Positions 18,151-26,045 of a DNA stretch of 64,000 bases are shown one piece after another. Position 1 is the first letter of the stretch. Each line of letters begins with the position of its first letter. Where the stretch lies: NCBI GenBank assembly GCA_965229355.1, contig OZ245869.1, positions 2,046,001 through 2,110,000 of the forward strand, in the 5' to 3' direction. Source of the stretch: GCA-2737725 sp965229355 (GTDB taxonomy: Bacteria; Pseudomonadota; Alphaproteobacteria; Rhodospirillales; Rhodospirillaceae). Position numbers and translations under genes: made by a program. The notes under the pieces are model-generated. The model made no database searches and was not told where the DNA came from. It saw nothing but the letters and a program-made list of their open reading frames with translations.

Positions 18151-18492
18151 TTACGAAACCACTTCGACGTTCATGCCGTCGTCTTTGGCTTGCATCGCAT
18201 CTAACTCGTCTTGCACGCTCTTCAACACGCGGGCGATGTAAGCTGCGCGGCGTTCAGAGCGAATTTTGCTGACGTCTGCTGGCACTTCGTAATTCTCGAT
18301 GTCATCCAGTTTCAGCACGCCCTTTTTCTCAGCTAAGCGTTCAACCGTATCCAAACGGTCGCGCATCACTGAAACTTCGCCCATCAACGTCAGCACCATC
18401 GAGATCAACTTGTCGGTGGTGGTGTCGAAATAAACAGGCTTTTTGCCTTTTGCGGTGCGTGACAGCTTTACTGGTTTTTTCTCGTCGGCCAT
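18151..18492 (-). CDS. Small conserved protein of unknown function, paralogue of the gene at 19978
   Basis: A 113-residue soluble protein. The middle (LMGEVSVMRDRLDTVERLAEKKGVLKLDDIENY) looks like a short coiled coil followed by a helix. It shares the order GK(K/R)PxYF, EVSVxxDRxDTVERxxxxKG and DIExY with the protein at 19978-20403. It is the last gene of a minus-strand series with the methyltransferase (50-base gap). Function unknown; a role as a partner of the methyltransferase is only a guess from context. Confidence 0.7.
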   Translation of the reverse strand: MADEKKPVKLSRTAKGKKPVYFDTTTDKLISMVLTLMGEVSVMRDRLDTVERLAEKKGVLKLDDIENYEVPADVSKIRSERRAAYIARVLKSVQDELDAMQAKDDGMNVEVVS

Positions 18493-18542
18493 GTCGCCGG
18501 TACTCCTAAAAATAAATGCGTTCGTCGTGCGTGTTTTGGGTC

Positions 18543-19673
18543 TTACTTCACCGCGACATATACGGGGAACGTAAAGTTTTCCGTCGAATACGGCGTTTGG
18601 CCATCATCCCACGTGCTGGCAACTTGATGCACTTTGTAATTCTCAGGCTTAAAGCCCGCTTTGGTCACAACGTCGTTCATGTCCAACTCGCGCAGCTGGC
18701 CATAGAAGTGTTCGTTGTTGTTGTAGATTTCCCATTCCCACAGGAAGCCTTCCAGCGGTGTCTGACCATGCGCTTGCGGCAGGTCTAAGTGCATCATCAC
18801 GCCGCCTGGCTTCAGAACGCGGTAGCATTCCTTGATGATGTTGTAGATGGCGGTGCGTGATGTTTCGTGCAGCAGGATGTGCGATGTCACGACATCAAAG
18901 CTCGCATCCGGGAAGTTGGTGCTTTCCGCATTTTGCTGGCTGAAGTGGACGTCAGCGCCCAGCGCCTTCGCGCGGGCATGACCATAACGCAGGCACGGCG
19001 CGCCAACGTCGATGGCATGGAACTCAGTGTTCGGTTCTTGCGTCGACCAGTATGTGACTGAGCCGCCAGCGGTGCAGCCCAGATCGAGTACACGGCCCAG
19101 CTTCATATCGGGGTATTGCTTGCGGAAGAACTTGTGCAGGATGCGGCCCAAGCCGTCGTTCTCTTCGCCCAAGCCACCCATGGAATAGATGAAGGTGCCA
19201 CGGTCATAGATCGCGCCGGCGGCCAAATCATCAGGCCCGCTATCGGTGTGATAAGCGCCCGGCTGCAAGTGAATGTCGGCAGCCGTGTGATACTTCGGCA
19301 CAACCAGATCAGGATTCAGGGTCACTGACCCTTTGCCTTTCATGTTCTTGGCTTTTTCAAGCAAGTCGGGCAGTTGGCGCTCAACGCTGTCGATGACGGA
19401 ATCCCAGATCATCTCTTGGCTGTTGCGCTGCATGGCGCTCCACAGCTGATAATACGGATCCTTCGTCATCACTTTGCGAATTTCGTGACGGTCTTTCGGT
19501 TCGCGGCCGTTCGCTTTGATGAACGCTGGCAACACGCGGCCGAAGTACGTCGGGAACGTGCCCGGAAAAACTTTGCTGGCGAGGTGAACGCGAAAATCGT
19601 TCACGAACTCTTGGCGTGAAGCCTCATCATGATTTGGCTTCGCAAACATCGAGTGCATTTTTTGAGGCATCAT
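18543..19673 (-). CDS. Class I SAM-dependent methyltransferase with N-terminal helical domain
   Basis: 376 residues. The first 130 are helical without a recognised motif. They are followed by a Methyltransf_11/25 domain with motif I VLDLGCTAGGSVTYW (about residue 193), FHAIDVGAPCLRYGHAR, DASFDVVTSHILLHE and ECYRVLKPGGVMMHLDLP. The substrate is unknown. It sits between two paralogous small proteins, and a strong palindrome lies 45-65 bases upstream of its start. Confidence 0.8.
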   Translation of the reverse strand: MMPQKMHSMFAKPNHDEASRQEFVNDFRVHLASKVFPGTFPTYFGRVLPAFIKANGREPKDRHEIRKVMTKDPYYQLWSAMQRNSQEMIWDSVIDSVERQLPDLLEKAKNMKGKGSVTLNPDLVVPKYHTAADIHLQPGAYHTDSGPDDLAAGAIYDRGTFIYSMGGLGEENDGLGRILHKFFRKQYPDMKLGRVLDLGCTAGGSVTYWSTQEPNTEFHAIDVGAPCLRYGHARAKALGADVHFSQQNAESTNFPDASFDVVTSHILLHETSRTAIYNIIKECYRVLKPGGVMMHLDLPQAHGQTPLEGFLWEWEIYNNNEHFYGQLRELDMNDVVTKAGFKPENYKVHQVASTWDDGQTPYSTENFTFPVYVAVK

Positions 19674-19977
19674 AGCGCGTCACTCCCACACAGAACCGTC
19701 GATAAAAGCCGGGGACCTTATATGATTGACTCATATAAACCCCGAGCAGGTCTGGGCAACATCGTTTGTGCCGACCTGTAGGGCTAGCCCCCTTTGGTAC
19801 CCGATCACCTGTTGGTCAATACGGTGTACACGTTGCCTTGATCATTCAACTCTAAACAGTTGATGGCTTTGATTTAAGTCAACTTGGCGTGCGTTGCTGT
19901 TGCGATGCAATGTTATGCGGTCGAAACCGTTGGCCGATATTCAGGTGCCGCATAAAACGATTTTGCGCGGCCTCCTG
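19674..19977. other. Intergenic region upstream of the methyltransferase gene
   Basis: About 300 bases without a credible gene. The only clear structure is the palindrome at 19718-19738. The rest is unremarkable mixed sequence. Confidence 0.5.
19718..19738. promoter_or_regulatory. Candidate operator palindrome
   Basis: Perfect 8-bp arms TTATATGA and TCATATAA separated by 5 bases (TTGAC). The flanks extend the symmetry imperfectly (CGGGG on the left, CCCCG on the right). It lies directly upstream of the minus-strand methyltransferase gene, so a dimeric repressor could control that gene. No regulator is adjacent. Confidence 0.5.
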
Positions 19978-20403
19978 TTAGCGGTGCTTTTTTGCCTTGG
20001 GCTTGGCTTTCGCTTTTGCCTTCGGTTTCGGCTTTGCTTTTTTGGGTGCTGCTTTCTTTGAAGCGGGCTTCTTTACGGCAGGCTTTGCAGCTGCAATCGG
20101 TGCAGCTGTGCTGCGCTCCTGCGGAGCGTGCAAGCGGAACACGCGCTTTAAGTAACCGTCGCGGCGCGCCGCACGTTCAGCTTCGACATCAGGTGAGGCG
20201 CGGTAGGCTTCAATATCGGCGCGCGATACGGTGCCTTTGGTGTCCAGAACCCGTTCAACCGTGTCGACACGGTCGTACAGCACGGAAACTTCAGCCGATA
20301 ATTCGATGATGAAGGTCATCATCTGATCAATCGCAGGGTCTTGGAAGTATTGCGGGCGCTTGCCCTTCGAGACACGGGGCAGCTTAACAGGAGCGTCACT
20401 CAT
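19978..20403 (-). CDS. Small conserved protein with Lys/Ala/Pro-rich tail, paralogue of the gene at 18151
   Basis: 141 residues. Residues 1-95 match the protein at 18151-18492 (GKRPQYF, EVSVLYDRVDTVERVLDTKG, ADIEAYRASPDVEAERAARRDGYLKRVF). The last 40 residues are a histone-H1-like run of Lys, Ala and Pro, which the other copy lacks. The tail could bind DNA, RNA or acidic membranes. Function unknown. Confidence 0.7.
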   Translation of the reverse strand: MSDAPVKLPRVSKGKRPQYFQDPAIDQMMTFIIELSAEVSVLYDRVDTVERVLDTKGTVSRADIEAYRASPDVEAERAARRDGYLKRVFRLHAPQERSTAAPIAAAKPAVKKPASKKAAPKKAKPKPKAKAKAKPKAKKHR

Positions 20404-20547
20404 GGTTTTATCCTCTACACGCAGTCATTCTGGGTGCGAGATTTTCATGGGCGCTCGCACTACTCAAGCTGAACGTGAGTGCAAGATCACTAGAAGAAAG
20501 CGGAGCACAACCATGGCGACGTAATTCACCATGGTTGTATCCAAAGA

Positions 20548-21720
20548 TTAAATAGCAACCGTCGCCGGGTTATACCCAAACAAGCCTAAGAACTCTTCGT
20601 TCTTATGTTTGTTATAATCGTAGTTATCGACCTTGCCGCCTTGCAGGCGCTCCTGTGCGGCGCGCGATTGCATCTGAATGAACGTGGTGCGTTCTTTGCG
20701 TGCGGTTTCGTAACGGCTCAACGCTTCTTCGATGGTGGCGGCGGCTTGGAAGGCGCGAGCCAACACAACGGCATCTTCAATGCCGGATGCAGCGCCCATG
20801 CCTAAGAATGGCAACATCGGGTGCGCGGCATCGCCCAGCAACGTCACGCGGCCTTTGGTCCATTGCGGTAGCGGGTCACGATCATGGATCGCCCACTTGA
20901 ACAATAGTTCCGGTGGGGTCAGGGCCATGAAGGTTTTGAACGAGTCATGCCAATCATGGAACTCTTCCAACAATTCCGATACCGGTGAACGCACCGACCA
21001 GCTTTCGGTTTCCCAGCCAGACTTTTCAGCGAAGGCCACAAAGTTCAGCATGGTGCCATCGCGAATCAGATAGCGCGCCAAGCTGTGCTTCACACCAATC
21101 GCTGCGGCTGATGCAGGCTCGATCTTAAAGCCAGCAGGCAAGCTTTTTACGGGCACTAGGCCACGCCAAGCGACGTTGCCGGTAAAGCGTGGCGGTACGC
21201 GGCCCCACAACTGCGCACGCACTTCTGATTTGATGCCATCGCAACCGATGACGACATCGCCGCTAGCTTTCACGCCGTTCTTGAAGGTGACTTCAACCGT
21301 GTTGCCGGTTTGCGCGAAGTTGACAAACGCATGATCCAGACGAATTGCATCTGCGTCATTGGCGCGCACTGCATCGGCCAGCATATTGTGCAAGTCAGCG
21401 CGGTGAATTTGGTAGTAGTCAGCGCCGTATTGCTTCTTCGGCAAATCGCCGCGCTCTTGATCCACCAGCACTTCGCCTGTCGCGTAGTGCAGCACAGCTT
21501 GGCGTGCAGGGCGCGATGCGGTTTGCGCCAGCGCACCGCCCAAGCCAATCGCTTCCAGTGCGTGTGTGGCATTCGGGCTGAGTGTCAGCCCTGCGCCAAC
21601 TTCACCTAACTGCGGGGCTTGTTCATAGACCGCGACTTTAAAGCCGCGCTTTTGCAAGGCCAGGGCCGCAGTCAATCCGCCGATACCTGCGCCGATAATA
21701 ATGATTTTTGTATTTTGCAT
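20548..21720 (-). CDS. FAD-dependent aromatic hydroxylase (salicylate/3-hydroxybenzoate hydroxylase type)
   Basis: About 390 residues from the ATG at 21720 (MQNTKIIIIGAGIGG). It shows GxGxxG for FAD (IGAGIGGLTAALAL), the DG motif VVIGCDGIKSEVR, and the second FAD motif RVTLLGDAAHPMLPFLGMGA. Class A flavoprotein monooxygenases hydroxylate aromatic acids with NAD(P)H and O2. Relatives are salicylate 1-monooxygenase, 3-hydroxybenzoate 6-hydroxylase and 6-hydroxynicotinate 3-monooxygenase. The neighbouring amidase would fit a nicotinate-like route, but this is only suggestive. Confidence 0.82.
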   Translation of the reverse strand: MQNTKIIIIGAGIGGLTAALALQKRGFKVAVYEQAPQLGEVGAGLTLSPNATHALEAIGLGGALAQTASRPARQAVLHYATGEVLVDQERGDLPKKQYGADYYQIHRADLHNMLADAVRANDADAIRLDHAFVNFAQTGNTVEVTFKNGVKASGDVVIGCDGIKSEVRAQLWGRVPPRFTGNVAWRGLVPVKSLPAGFKIEPASAAAIGVKHSLARYLIRDGTMLNFVAFAEKSGWETESWSVRSPVSELLEEFHDWHDSFKTFMALTPPELLFKWAIHDRDPLPQWTKGRVTLLGDAAHPMLPFLGMGAASGIEDAVVLARAFQAAATIEEALSRYETARKERTTFIQMQSRAAQERLQGGKVDNYDYNKHKNEEFLGLFGYNPATVAI

Positions 21721-21911
21721 AATAACAGTAGGCCCCAGTTTCACCTTTCACGACGCGCACCCCCAGTGCGTGTCGTGAAACTCTAGGCAAAGGATATCGC
21801 CATCGTCGGCCTCGCCGACAACGTATACAGTATGCCTAAACCAATGGGTGAACAGCCGATGGTTGTTACGCAGTAACCGATATTCAGTTTTATCGCGGTT
21901 GGTCGCGTTAA

Positions 21912-22547
21912 CTAGCGCGGCAAATTCCGCAGGTATGCGATCACATCCGCTTGGCTTTTGACTTCGGCGTACTTCGCCTGCAAATCAAAAAGATTAGCGT
22001 CATGAGGGGCTTGGTGTCTGTCGCCAACCGCTTCGCGGATAACAATCGGGATGAAGCCGTGCTGGCATGAATCCAATGCCGAGGCACGAACGCAACCCGA
22101 CGTGCTCCAGCCCGCGTGTAGGACAGTATCAATTCCGGCAGCGGCCAAGGTGGCGGCCAGGTTCGTTCCGGCGAACGCACTTGCATACTGTTTGGTGATG
22201 ACTACTTCGGTCGGCAGGGGCTCTAAGCCTTCAACGAACTGGCCGAAGGGGCTGCCGCGCTCAAAATTCTTCAACGCCGGAACCTTGCGGAAGAACACGC
22301 CGCCGTCAGCGCCACCGGGCGTGTACTCAACACGCGTGTGCACGATCATGATGCCGGCTTTACGCGCTTCGGCCAAAACTTCCTTCGCCGCTTCGGCAGA
22401 GGCTTCGACACCTGCATACAGGCTGCAGGTCTTGTCGATGTAGGCGCGGGCGAAATCGATGTGCAACAGAGCTGGCTTCTTGCCGAAGTCCAAGCTGCCG
22501 CCGAAACCGGCTTTGCCGTAGTCTTGATTGAGCGCCTTGTCAGCCAT
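21912..22547 (-). CDS. Isochorismatase-family cysteine hydrolase (N-carbamoylsarcosine/maleamate amidase type)
   Basis: 211 residues with the family triad: Asp in LLHIDFARAYID, Lys in VITKQYASAFAGT, and Cys in GWSTSGCVRASALD. The cis-peptide and substrate regions look closest to N-carbamoylsarcosine amidohydrolase and maleamate amidohydrolase. It releases ammonia from an amide. It is upstream of, and in the same direction as, the FAD hydroxylase. With the HyuA/HyuB pair further on, a pathway for degrading a nitrogen heterocycle is possible. Confidence 0.8.
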   Translation of the reverse strand: MADKALNQDYGKAGFGGSLDFGKKPALLHIDFARAYIDKTCSLYAGVEASAEAAKEVLAEARKAGIMIVHTRVEYTPGGADGGVFFRKVPALKNFERGSPFGQFVEGLEPLPTEVVITKQYASAFAGTNLAATLAAAGIDTVLHAGWSTSGCVRASALDSCQHGFIPIVIREAVGDRHQAPHDANLFDLQAKYAEVKSQADVIAYLRNLPR

Positions 22548-22629
22548 GTGAGATCTCCAGAAAACGGATCAGGAAAAACAGATGGCCGTTTGTCGGGCAG
22601 CGCAAATTCAGAGTCAAGGAAGCTAAAAA

Positions 22630-23169
22630 TTATCGCCCTTTAGACGAAACACTTTTACCCGGAATACCGGCGCCGATATCCACCCACTCGGCCATCAGGA
22701 TATCGCTGATCACAATGGCTGGGTCGCCTGCGGCCACTGGCTCGCGCGGCACGTTGAACGCGCCAAGGCACTTAATTTCCCCCGCTTTGTTGCGGAGCGG
22801 CAAGGCAATGCCAGTGGTCGAGACGGTGACGCCACCCGCCGTATTCATCAGCCGCTCGGTGATTTGTCCGCAGGGATGCGTAATCATTTGCATGCAGGTT
22901 TGGCCGATACGCTTTTTGACGTGCGGTGCGTAAATGTCCAAGGCATTGGTTTTGGTGAATTCGCGGCCTGTCATCTGAACCAAGCCTGTGCCCAGCAGGC
23001 GCACAGGAATGTCAGTTTCAGAATTCACATCCAGAATAACAACGAAGGGCTGCAATTCCGGAACAGGATGCAACAAAAACTCCTGCAGTGTCGGAACCAA
23101 ACCGTCTTTGGCAAGCGAGCGCCAGTGCGCGATGAAGCGCTGCACGTCTGGCAAGTACGTGATGACCAT
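22630..23169 (-). CDS. PAS-domain protein (PAS_5 type)
   Basis: 179 residues from the ATG at 23169 (MVITYLPDVQRFIAHWRS). The sequence fits the single-domain PAS_5 proteins common in alphaproteobacteria (LVPTLQEFLLHPVPELQPFVVILDV, RLLGTGLVQMTGREFT, ALPLRNKAGEIKCLGAFN). The ligand and partner are unknown; proteins of this type have no output domain. An extension to 23268 would run into a terminator hairpin and is rejected. Confidence 0.72.
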   Translation of the reverse strand: MVITYLPDVQRFIAHWRSLAKDGLVPTLQEFLLHPVPELQPFVVILDVNSETDIPVRLLGTGLVQMTGREFTKTNALDIYAPHVKKRIGQTCMQMITHPCGQITERLMNTAGGVTVSTTGIALPLRNKAGEIKCLGAFNVPREPVAAGDPAIVISDILMAEWVDIGAGIPGKSVSSKGR

Positions 23170-23271
23170 AACAACAACCCGCAACAACGCTGCAGTTGCC
23201 CCGTTATTATTGTCGCTGCAGCGATCCTTCCCCCGAGGCGGGCGAGAGCAAATCCCTTTTTGATGCAAAAG

Positions 23272-23303
23272 AAAAGGCCCGGCGTTGCCACCGGGCCCTT
23301 TAC
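23272..23303 (-). terminator. Rho-independent terminator after the CoA-transferase gene
   Basis: On the minus strand AAAGGGCCCGG pairs with CCGGGCCTTT (a single bulge) and is followed by TCTTTTGC. It lies 35-65 bases past the CoA-transferase stop. Confidence 0.7.
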
Positions 23304-23337
23304 AATCGTTGGTCGTGCGATTTGCGGTAGGCGAGGA

Positions 23338-24537
23338 TTAGATAATCCCGCGCTCCTGGTACTCTTTCATGGTGGCCGAGTTCATACCCAAGATGCCGCC
23401 ATAGATTTCTTCGTTGTGTTCGCCCAAGTCCGGGCCGGTCCAACGCACTTTGCCCGGTGTCGATGACAGCTTGGGGAAGGTGTTTTGCATCTTCAATGTG
23501 CCCAAGGTTTTGTCGGCCACTTCAACGATGGCTTCGCGCGCTTTGAAGTGCGCATCGGCCAACATTTCAGGGGCACGGTAGATCAGGCCCGACGGAACTG
23601 ATGCGTCGTCCATGGCCTTTTCCAATTCCTTCACGGTCTTGGTCTTGGTCCATTCGCCGATCACATCGTCCAACTCTTTCTGACGCAGACCACGAGCGGT
23701 GTGGGTCGCGTACTTCTCGTCGGTGCCCAATTCCGGACGGCCCATGGCTTCAGCCAAACGGCGGAACACGGTGTCTTGGTTGGCGGCGATCAGGAAGTTG
23801 CCGTCTTTTGCTGGGTACACGTTCGACGGCGCAACGTTTGGCAGGATCGAGCCAGTGCGCTCGCGGATGAAGCCGACTTTGTCGTATTCGGTGATCAGCG
23901 ATTCCATCAGTTGCAGCACTGATTCGTAAATCGCCGAGTCAACGATCTGGCCTTTGCCAGTGACGTGACGGTGATGCAGCGCCATCAGAGCGCCCATGCA
24001 GGCGTAGGTGGCGGCGGTGGTGTCACCCAGCGAAATGCCAACGCGGCTTGGCGGGGTCGACGGATCGCCGACCACATACCGCAAGCCACCCATGGCTTCG
24101 CCGACGGCAGCGTAGCCAGCTTTGTGCGAGTAAGGGCCGGTTTGGCCGTAACCCGAAACGCGGATCATAATCAGGCCCGGATTGATGCCCGAGAGCACGT
24201 CGTAACCCAGGTTCCACTTTTCCATGGTCTTGGGCTTGAAGTTTTCCAACAGGAAGTCTGATTTCTCGACCAGCTTCTTGATGATCGCTTGGCCTTCAGG
24301 CACGCGGGCGTTCAAGGTGATCGACTTCTTGTTGCGGCCCACGATCGGCCACCACAGCGACTTGCCTTCGGCCTTTTCGCGGCCCCATTCACGCAACGGG
24401 TCGCCCAGCTTCGGTTGTTCGATTTTGATGACTTCTGCGCCGAAGTCGGCCATCAGCTGCCCGCAAAACGGTCCAGCCAGTAACTGGCCCATTTCGATCA
24501 TCCGTAAGCCCGTCAACGGGCCGTTTTCTCCAGCCAT
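23338..24537 (-). CDS. Family III CoA-transferase (CaiB/BaiF)
   Basis: 399 residues with the family start GLRMIEMGQLLAGPFCGQLMADFGAEVIKIEQP, the catalytic Asp in GISLGDTTAATYACMGALMAL, and SAIYESVLQLM. It moves CoA between carboxylic acids as an interlocked dimer. It diverges from an HMG-CoA-lyase-like gene; such pairs often activate and then cleave a branched C5 or C6 dicarboxylic acid. Confidence 0.87.
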   Translation of the reverse strand: MAGENGPLTGLRMIEMGQLLAGPFCGQLMADFGAEVIKIEQPKLGDPLREWGREKAEGKSLWWPIVGRNKKSITLNARVPEGQAIIKKLVEKSDFLLENFKPKTMEKWNLGYDVLSGINPGLIMIRVSGYGQTGPYSHKAGYAAVGEAMGGLRYVVGDPSTPPSRVGISLGDTTAATYACMGALMALHHRHVTGKGQIVDSAIYESVLQLMESLITEYDKVGFIRERTGSILPNVAPSNVYPAKDGNFLIAANQDTVFRRLAEAMGRPELGTDEKYATHTARGLRQKELDDVIGEWTKTKTVKELEKAMDDASVPSGLIYRAPEMLADAHFKAREAIVEVADKTLGTLKMQNTFPKLSSTPGKVRWTGPDLGEHNEEIYGGILGMNSATMKEYQERGII

Positions 24538-24866
24538 GGTCCGATCCCTTCGTAAATCTCTATATAAAAGCTGCGTTTTCAGACGTTTTGCCGAACGCGC
24601 CCAGCGACCTATATATACATGCTATGGAGTTGCCGTACGGAAGGTCGCTGTTCCGCAGCGCCTATAGCGGGGCAGGCGAACGCTGGCAAGCTATGGGTGA
24701 CGGTCTCGCCTTGCCTCTGGGCGGGCTCGGTTTAGAATTCCACTGGACGAACAGCGGTCGGCGCCGCGTTGTATTCCCGTGGAACCGTAATAGATAACCA
24801 CCACAGATATTAACCGCCCTGCTATGAACCGTCCTACGCATTGAAGAATTTGGGAGTGCTCAAGTC
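24538..24866. promoter_or_regulatory. Divergent promoter region, CoA-transferase / lyase genes
   Basis: 329 bases without a gene. Two AT-rich blocks, CTATATAAAAG (near 24560) and CTATATATACATG (near 24609), could be -10 regions for the two divergent genes. No strong dyad operator is seen. A 69-codon frame across this region has no motif and is not called. Confidence 0.4.
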
Positions 24867-25784
24867 ATGAAAAAGAAAGTCACCTTAGTTGAAGTGGGCC
24901 CCCGCGACGGCATCCAGGCCGAGCCGAAAATCCTCACCACCGCGGAAAAGGTCGAGTTCATCACCCGTTGTATTGATGCTGGCTCGACACGCGTTGAAGT
25001 CACCAGCTTCGTGAACCCCAAGCGCGTGCCGCAAATGGCTGACGCTGCTGAGGTGCTGGCGGCTCTGCCGCGCGATGGCCGCGCCAGCTACATTGGCTTG
25101 ATCCTGAACATGAAGGGCTTCGAGCGCGCCCGTGACGCGAAGGTCGATGAAATGGGCTATGCCGTCGTCGCCTCGGACACGTTTGCCCAAAAGAACCAAG
25201 GCATGTCGTCCAATGAAACCGTGACGGCTTGGCAGGAAGTGGGCCGTGTTGCGAAAGCCGAAGGCTTCAAAACCTCGGTGACCATCGGGGCGGCATTTGG
25301 GTGCCCGTTTGAAGGCGAAGTCAGCCACGATCACGTGGTCGACATGGCCAAGCGCGCTGCCGAGGTGAACCCAGACGAAGTAGCTCTGGCCGATACCATT
25401 GGCTGCGCTGATCCAGTGCGTGTCACTGAACTGGTCAGTCGCGTGAAGGCTGCCATTCCGGGTACGCCGATCCGCGTTCACTTGCACAACACACGCAATA
25501 CGGGTCTGGCCAATGCCTACGCGGCTGTGATGGCCGGTGCTGATTTCTTGGATGCATCGACCGGTGGGATTGGTGGTTGCCCGTTTGCGCCGCGCGCAAC
25601 CGGCAACATTCCCCTCGAAGATTTAATCTACATGCTCAACCGCATGGGTGTAGAAACGGGCATGGATATCAACAAGGTTATGGCCAACGCCCTGTGGATT
25701 GAGGAACGACTCGGCGGTAAGCCGATCCCGGCCATGTTGGGCCGCGCCGGTGTATTCCCGGACGTTGCCAAAAAGGCCGCGTGA
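24867..25784 (+). CDS. Hydroxymethylglutaryl-CoA lyase family enzyme
   Basis: 305 residues, DRE-TIM lyase. It has VGPRDGIQAE at the first beta strand, GAAFGCPFEG, HLHNTRNTG with metal-binding His, and the catalytic cysteine loop GGIGGCPFAPRATGN. It would cleave HMG-CoA, or a related acyl-CoA such as citramalyl- or 3-hydroxy-3-methyl CoA, to acetyl-CoA plus an oxoacid. It diverges from the CoA-transferase gene, which probably provides its substrate. Confidence 0.87.
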   Translation: MKKKVTLVEVGPRDGIQAEPKILTTAEKVEFITRCIDAGSTRVEVTSFVNPKRVPQMADAAEVLAALPRDGRASYIGLILNMKGFERARDAKVDEMGYAVVASDTFAQKNQGMSSNETVTAWQEVGRVAKAEGFKTSVTIGAAFGCPFEGEVSHDHVVDMAKRAAEVNPDEVALADTIGCADPVRVTELVSRVKAAIPGTPIRVHLHNTRNTGLANAYAAVMAGADFLDASTGGIGGCPFAPRATGNIPLEDLIYMLNRMGVETGMDINKVMANALWIEERLGGKPIPAMLGRAGVFPDVAKKAA

Positions 25785-26045
25785 TAACCGCTTGAGAAAC
25801 ATCAATGCCATTGGCAAAGAGCCGATGGCATAAGCTGTAGCAAAGCAAAGGAAATTAGGGTGCCAGGTCGCCGCCTTTCGGTTGGGGGCGGAACTCATGG
25901 TTTTTCTGATTCGCCTTTGTTTGAGTGTTTGACTAGGTTTGCGCTGACTGCGACCGGACTTAAGGCGGGGGAGCCGCTTTGATCAGGTCCTATGAGGCGA
26001 AAGCCCATTCCATAAAATGTGTATTAGCGAGGGACGCGCGAGATC

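Noticed and set aside
23170..23268. N-terminal extension of the PAS protein
   Set aside because: It would start inside the terminator region and its sequence is low-complexity.
24588..24797. 69-codon frame in the CoA-transferase/lyase gap
   Set aside because: No conserved features; overlaps promoter-like sequence.
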